A DNA stretch of 7,264 nt, from NCBI GenBank assembly GCA_964650975.1, contig CAZYWA010000420.1:1-7264 (forward strand), given 5' to 3'. Positions 4,321 to 7,264 of this stretch are shown here, in pieces. The notes beneath the pieces are model-generated. The model saw only the letters and a program-made list of their open reading frames with translations, was not told where the DNA came from and did not search any database. Origin of the DNA: CAZYWA01 sp964650975 [NCBI: uncultured bacterium]. Its GTDB lineage: Bacteria; JADJOY01. Every line of letters begins with the position of its first letter. The stretch's first letter is position 1. The position numbers and the translations under genes were made by a program.

Positions 4321-5616
4321 ATGCGCGAGCTCACCGCCCCGGTCGCAGCGTCCCGGCGCGCCGCGCGCTGGATCTCGCCGCTGGTGGTGGCGGTGGTGGT
4401 CGCAACGCTCGTCGCCACCACCGCCGTCGCGTACACCAGCATCGTGCGCGCCTCGACGACCGTGGCGCTCGGCGAGGGCGACGCGATGCTGCGCAATCTC
4501 CTGCGCCTCGGCGGCCCGGGACGCCCGCCGTCTCCCGAGGACCTCGCTGGCTTCCTCGACGATCATCGCGACGAGGGACTGCGGTGGGTGGCGGTCTTGG
4601 GCGCGGACGATCAGGTCGAGAGCGAGGCCGGCTCCGCCGCCGCGTCGGGCGGCGACCGAACCAGCGAGCTTCACCGGCTCCGCCCGGGAATACCGGTCGA
4701 GGTGGGCTCGCGGATGAGACTGGTGTCGCGTCCGCCGCCCGGTCCGCGTCCGCCCTCGCCCGAAGGCGGACCCTGGGGTGGTCGCGATCGTCCGCTCGGT
4801 CCGCCCACCTTCGTCATCGAGTTCGAGCCGGTGGTGGCGAACCGGTTGCATCTCGAAGCGGGCGCCACGCTCGCGTCGGGAATCGTCGCGGCGCTGGCGT
4901 TGATCGGCGGCAGTGTGCTCCTGGGACGGCGCTGGGCGCGCGAGGAGGAGCTCGAGCGGAGGCTGGAGCAGGATCGCCGCCTCGCGAGCCTGGGCGAGAT
5001 GTCGGCGGTGCTGGCCCACGAGATCCGCAATCCACTCGCGTCGCTCAAGGGGCACGCGCAGCTCCTGGTCGAGTCGTTGCCCGATGCCGCGCCGTCGCAC
5101 GCCAAGGCCGAGCGGGTGGTGAACGAGACGCTACGGCTCGAGACGCTCGCCACCGATCTGCTGGAGTTCGTGCGCGTGGGGAAGATCGAGCGGCGCGCGA
5201 CCGGCCCGGTGGCGCTGTTGCGCGACGCCGCGCATGCCGTGGATCCGGAGCGGATCCAGCTCGACCTCGCGCGCGCGCCCGCGACGTGGCCGCTCGACGC
5301 GGCGAGGATTCGCCAGGTGCTCGTCAACTTGCTGCGAAACGCGGTCCAGGCGTCGCCCGAGGGTGCCATCGTCGAGGCGTCGGCGAGCACCGACGGCGCG
5401 CGGCTCGCGTTCACGGTGCGCGATCACGGCGCGGGCCTGCCGCCCGGCGATCCCGCGCTGCTCTTCGAGCCGTTCCACACCACACGAGTCCACGGCACCG
5501 GCCTGGGGCTCACCGTGGCCCGGCGGCTGGTCGAGCTTCACGGCGGCACGATCATCGCTTCCAACCACGAGCGCGGCGGAGCGATCTTCCGCATCGAGCT
5601 GCCAGGTGTGAAATGA
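4321..5616 (+). CDS. Membrane sensor histidine kinase (NtrB/ZraS-like)
   Basis: This 431-residue inner-membrane kinase has two membrane segments (about 18-41 and 181-203). Between them is a Pro/Gly-rich periplasmic sensor of about 140 residues with no family I recognise. A short coiled-coil linker leads directly to the DHp domain without a HAMP or PAS domain. The H-box is [19 protein letters not shown] with phospho-acceptor H233. The ATPase domain has the N-box [13 protein letters not shown] (N340), G1 DHGAGLP (D368), F-box FEPFHTTR and G2 GTGLGL (392-397), so it should be active. ATG 4321 is the first start after an in-frame TGA at 4303-4305. No Shine-Dalgarno is visible, so translation may be weak. 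It lies 15 bases upstream of its cognate regulator. Partner and NtrC pairing are clear; the signal is unknown (periplasmic metal, envelope or redox stress by context). Confidence 0.93.
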   Translation: MRELTAPVAASRRAARWISPLVVAVVVATLVATTAVAYTSIVRASTTVALGEGDAMLRNLLRLGGPGRPPSPEDLAGFLDDHRDEGLRWVAVLGADDQVESEAGSAAASGGDRTSELHRLRPGIPVEVGSRMRLVSRPPPGPRPPSPEGGPWGGRDRPLGPPTFVIEFEPVVANRLHLEAGATLASGIVAALALIGGSVLLGRRWAREEELERRLEQDRRLASLGEMSAVLAHEIRNPLASLKGHAQLLVESLPDAAPSHAKAERVVNETLRLETLATDLLEFVRVGKIERRATGPVALLRDAAHAVDPERIQLDLARAPATWPLDAARIRQVLVNLLRNAVQASPEGAIVEASASTDGARLAFTVRDHGAGLPPGDPALLFEPFHTTRVHGTGLGLTVARRLVELHGGTIIASNHERGGAIFRIELPGVK

Positions 5617-5631
5617 GTCGAGCGGGCTGAC

Positions 5632-6969
5632 ATGGCGCGAATCCTGGTGGCCGACGACGAGGAGGGAGTGCGCTCCTTTCTCGCCGAGGCGCTCGCCGCC
5701 GACGGCCACGACGTGACCGAGAGCCCGGACGGGCGCGACGCGTCGGCGCTCCTCGATCGTCACGCCTTCGACGTGGTGGTGACCGATCTCAAGATGCCGG
5801 GTGTCGACGGCATGGAGCTGGTGCGCAAGGTTCGCGCCGAGCAACCCGAGGTGGAGGTGATCGTGCTCACCGCCCACGGCAGCGTCGAGAGCGCGGTGGA
5901 GGCGATGAAGCTCGGCGCGTTCGACTACCTGCGAAAACCCATCTCCGGTCCGGCCGAGCTGCGCATCCTGGTGAAGCGCGCCGCCGAGCGACGCACGCTC
6001 CGGACGCTCGCCGATCGCGCCAGTCTCGGCGACGGCGAGGAGCCCCCGCTTACCTACGGCGATCCAACGATGGCGGCCGTCGCGGACGCGATCGCCAGGG
6101 TGGCGCGCACCGGTGCCACGGTGCTCTTGACCGGCGAGAGCGGCACCGGCAAGGAGGTGGCGGCGCGCGCGATCCACCGCGGCAGCGAGCGCGCCGCCGG
6201 GCCGTTCAGCGCGATCAATTGCGCCGCGCTCTCCGAGCATCTGCTCGAGGCCGAGCTCTTCGGCCACGAGCGCGGTGCCTTCACCGGCGCCCACGAACGG
6301 CGTCGCGGGCGGCTCGAGCTCGCCGCGGGGGGCACCTTCTTCCTCGACGAGGTGGGCGAGCTCCGGCCGGACCTGCAGGCGAAGCTGCTTCGGGTCCTGC
6401 AGGAAAGGCAGTTCGAGCGCGTCGGCGGTACGCGCACGATCGCGGCCGACGTGCGCTGGATCGCGGCCACCAACCGCGACCTCGGCGCGGCGATGCGCGC
6501 CGGATCGTTTCGCGAGGACCTCTACCACCGGCTCGCGGTCTTCCCGATCCGTCTTCCGCCGCTTCGCGAGCGCCGCGCCGATCTGGTGCCGATCGCGCGA
6601 GCGCTGCTGGAGCGCATCCGTCGCGACCTGAAGCGTCCTCGGCTGGCGCTCGACGAGGCGGCCTGTGCGCGGCTCCGGGAAGCGTCGTGGCCCGGCAACG
6701 TGCGGCAGCTCGCCAACGCACTGGAGCGCGCGGCGATCCTCGCGTCGGGCGAGGTGATCGGCGTCGCCGAGCTCGACCTGGCCAGCACCGTGGGCGCGGC
6801 GATGGCAGCGGCCTCCTCACCGGTGCCGGTCACGCTCGACGACATCGAACGCGACGCCATCACCCGCGCCCTGACCGCGGTCGACGGCAACCGCCGCCTC
6901 GCCGCGGAACGCCTCGGCATCGGCCTGCGCACGCTCTACGACAAGCTCAAGCGCTACGACCTGGGCTGA
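5632..6969 (+). CDS. NtrC-family sigma54-dependent response regulator
   Basis: The 445-residue product has the standard three domains. The receiver (1-118) has acidic D8/D9, phospho-acceptor D52, T80 and K102. The AAA+ domain (about 140-375) has Walker A GESGTGKE (168-175), the sigma54-contact loop GAFTGA (215-220), Walker B GGTFFLDE (233-240) and arginine-finger segment FREDLYHRL (293-301). A Fis-type helix-turn-helix (about 402-444) ends [25 protein letters not shown]. It should bind DNA as an oligomer upstream of -24/-12 promoters and use ATP to open sigma54 polymerase complexes after phosphorylation by the kinase encoded 15 bases upstream. All key residues are present. Length is typical of the AtoC/ZraR/NtrC group. 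Candidate targets are the two divergent sigma54 promoters at 3316-3331 and 3514-3528. ATG 5632 starts the canonical [10 protein letters not shown]; its ribosome site is weak. Confidence 0.97.
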   Translation: MARILVADDEEGVRSFLAEALAADGHDVTESPDGRDASALLDRHAFDVVVTDLKMPGVDGMELVRKVRAEQPEVEVIVLTAHGSVESAVEAMKLGAFDYLRKPISGPAELRILVKRAAERRTLRTLADRASLGDGEEPPLTYGDPTMAAVADAIARVARTGATVLLTGESGTGKEVAARAIHRGSERAAGPFSAINCAALSEHLLEAELFGHERGAFTGAHERRRGRLELAAGGTFFLDEVGELRPDLQAKLLRVLQERQFERVGGTRTIAADVRWIAATNRDLGAAMRAGSFREDLYHRLAVFPIRLPPLRERRADLVPIARALLERIRRDLKRPRLALDEAACARLREASWPGNVRQLANALERAAILASGEVIGVAELDLASTVGAAMAAASSPVPVTLDDIERDAITRALTAVDGNRRLAAERLGIGLRTLYDKLKRYDLG

Positions 6970-7023
6970 GAAGGCGGGCTCGCGCGATCGGGATGCGTCG
7001 TTGCTCGTTCGGTCATCTCTCCA

Positions 7024-7059
7024 GCGATCGACGCGGACGCGAGGGACCGCGTCCCTCCG
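7024..7059 (-). repeat. Variable-stem hairpin element, copy C (inverted)
   Basis: On the minus strand this reads CGGAG, stem GGACGCG, loop GTCCCT, stem CGCGTCC, then TCGATCGC. On the + strand the stem is 7035-7041 with 7048-7054 and the loop is AGGGAC. It begins about 55 bases after the regulator stop, so it may also shape the 3' end of that transcript. It points head-to-head with copy B. Confidence 0.6.
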
Positions 7060-7085
7060 CCTGCGAATCGACTTCGATCGCTACC

Positions 7086-7100
7086 CGCCGGGGACCGGCG
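7086..7100. repeat. Small hairpin CGCCGG-GGA-CCGGCG between copies C and B
   Basis: A 6-bp perfect stem with a 3-base loop, overlapping the GGCGAGCCTCCAGG segment (7097-7110) that precedes copy B. It is probably part of the same composite repeat region. No coding region is supported anywhere in 6970-7264. Confidence 0.4.
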
Positions 7101-7181
7101 AGCCTCCAGGCCGGGCCGGGCGGGCGCGGTTGCTGTTTTGGAGGGCTGCGGTCCCTCGCAGCCGCCGCGCTCGATCGCGTT
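7097..7181 (+). repeat. Variable-stem hairpin element, copy B
   Basis: GGCGAGCCTCCAGG (7097-7110), then TGGAG (7139-7143), stem GGCTGCG (7144-7150) with CGCAGCC (7157-7163), loop GTCCCT (7151-7156), then CTCGATCGCGTT (7170-7181). The order matches copy A, including a flank ending CGTT. CCTCCA can pair with TGGAGG to form an outer hairpin. The stem differs from A and C but stays fully paired. Confidence 0.65.
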
Positions 7182-7238
7182 CCCCTCGTGCGCCATTGCG
7201 GCTGTGGGTCGACGCAGAAGCACCGCGCCGCAGGCTCG

Positions 7239-7264
7239 CGGCGAGCGAAGCGAGCCGACTTGGG
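7239..7264 (-). repeat. Dispersed intergenic repeat, copy 2 (inverted, runs to window edge)
   Basis: The reverse complement starts CCCAAGTCGGCTCGC and matches 597-622 at 22 of 26 positions. The following minus-strand bases form CGCCGC-GAGCCT-GCGGCG, analogous to the hairpin after copy 1. The repeat touches the window end, so its full length cannot be judged. Confidence 0.6.

Noticed and set aside
3274-5100. Upstream extension of the peroxidase frame on the minus strand
   Set aside because: The frame is open but runs antisense to the ZraP-like gene and kinase. The signal peptide and GGAGGGG fix the start at 3273.
3789-5630. 613-codon + strand frame overlapping the ZraP-like and kinase genes
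   Set aside because: The kinase and regulator have complete motif sets in other frames; this translation is a low-complexity shadow.
5131-6528. 465-codon minus-strand frame opposite kinase and regulator
   Set aside because: It mirrors the coding sequence of two unmistakable genes and shows no domain of its own.
6991-7005. GG-N10-GC with TTGCT after the regulator gene
   Set aside because: The -24 half (GGATGC) is poor and no gene follows within the window.
6954-7223. 89-codon minus-strand frame after the regulator
   Set aside because: It covers hairpin elements B and C and overlaps the regulator stop; composition is non-protein-like.

Overview
The window is G+C-rich, tightly packed DNA from a Gram-negative bacterium. 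The signs are two proteins with export signals, a two-membrane-segment histidine kinase with an NtrC-type partner, and a periplasmic di-heme peroxidase. The peroxidase ends in Cys-bounded 'DxDGDG' repeats and a GCSS...RRRK tail, a style common in deltaproteobacterial-grade lineages (Myxococcota and relatives). That placement is an inference; no marker gene in the window fixes the taxon. No rRNA, tRNA, transposase or CRISPR array was seen.

Layout. (1) 1-514, +: nearly complete acetolactate synthase small subunit (ilvN). (2) 515-772: non-coding, with two strong hairpins, a dispersed repeat, a variable-stem hairpin element and a 27-bp tandem duplication that runs over the stop of the next gene. 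(3) 773-1096, -: small FmdB-type zinc-ribbon protein with a sigma70-like promoter. (4) 1200-1688, +: RimI-type N-acetyltransferase. (5) 1693-3273, -: exported di-heme cytochrome c peroxidase/MauG-family protein, converging on rimI with only 4 bp between the stop codons. (6) 3274-3592: divergent regulatory region. (7) 3593-6969, +: small periplasmic Spy/CpxP/ZraP-like protein, sensor histidine kinase, and NtrC-family response regulator with an intact GAFTGA motif. (8) 6970-7264: non-coding, with two more copies of the variable-stem hairpin (inverted to each other) and a second copy of the dispersed repeat.

The most interesting part is 1693-6969. The region between the peroxidase and the ZraP-like gene carries two divergent -24/-12 (sigma54) promoter matches, one facing each gene. 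Both have the GG-N10-GC spacing; the peroxidase one matches the GGCACG-N4-TTGC core perfectly. Three perfect dyads lie between them at distances suited to activator binding sites. The only transcription factor encoded here is a sigma54 activator two genes away. The simplest model is a self-contained envelope-stress or metal/redox module: the kinase senses in the periplasm, possibly modulated by the ZraP-like protein, and the regulator activates both that protein and a periplasmic di-heme peroxidase. E. coli ZraP-ZraSR is the nearest known design; adding a di-heme peroxidase as target is the unusual part. The coupling is inferred from promoter sequence and gene order, not demonstrated.

A second theme is the intergenic repeats: hairpins with a GGAG lead-in, a constant GTCCCT loop and stems that differ in sequence while staying fully paired.
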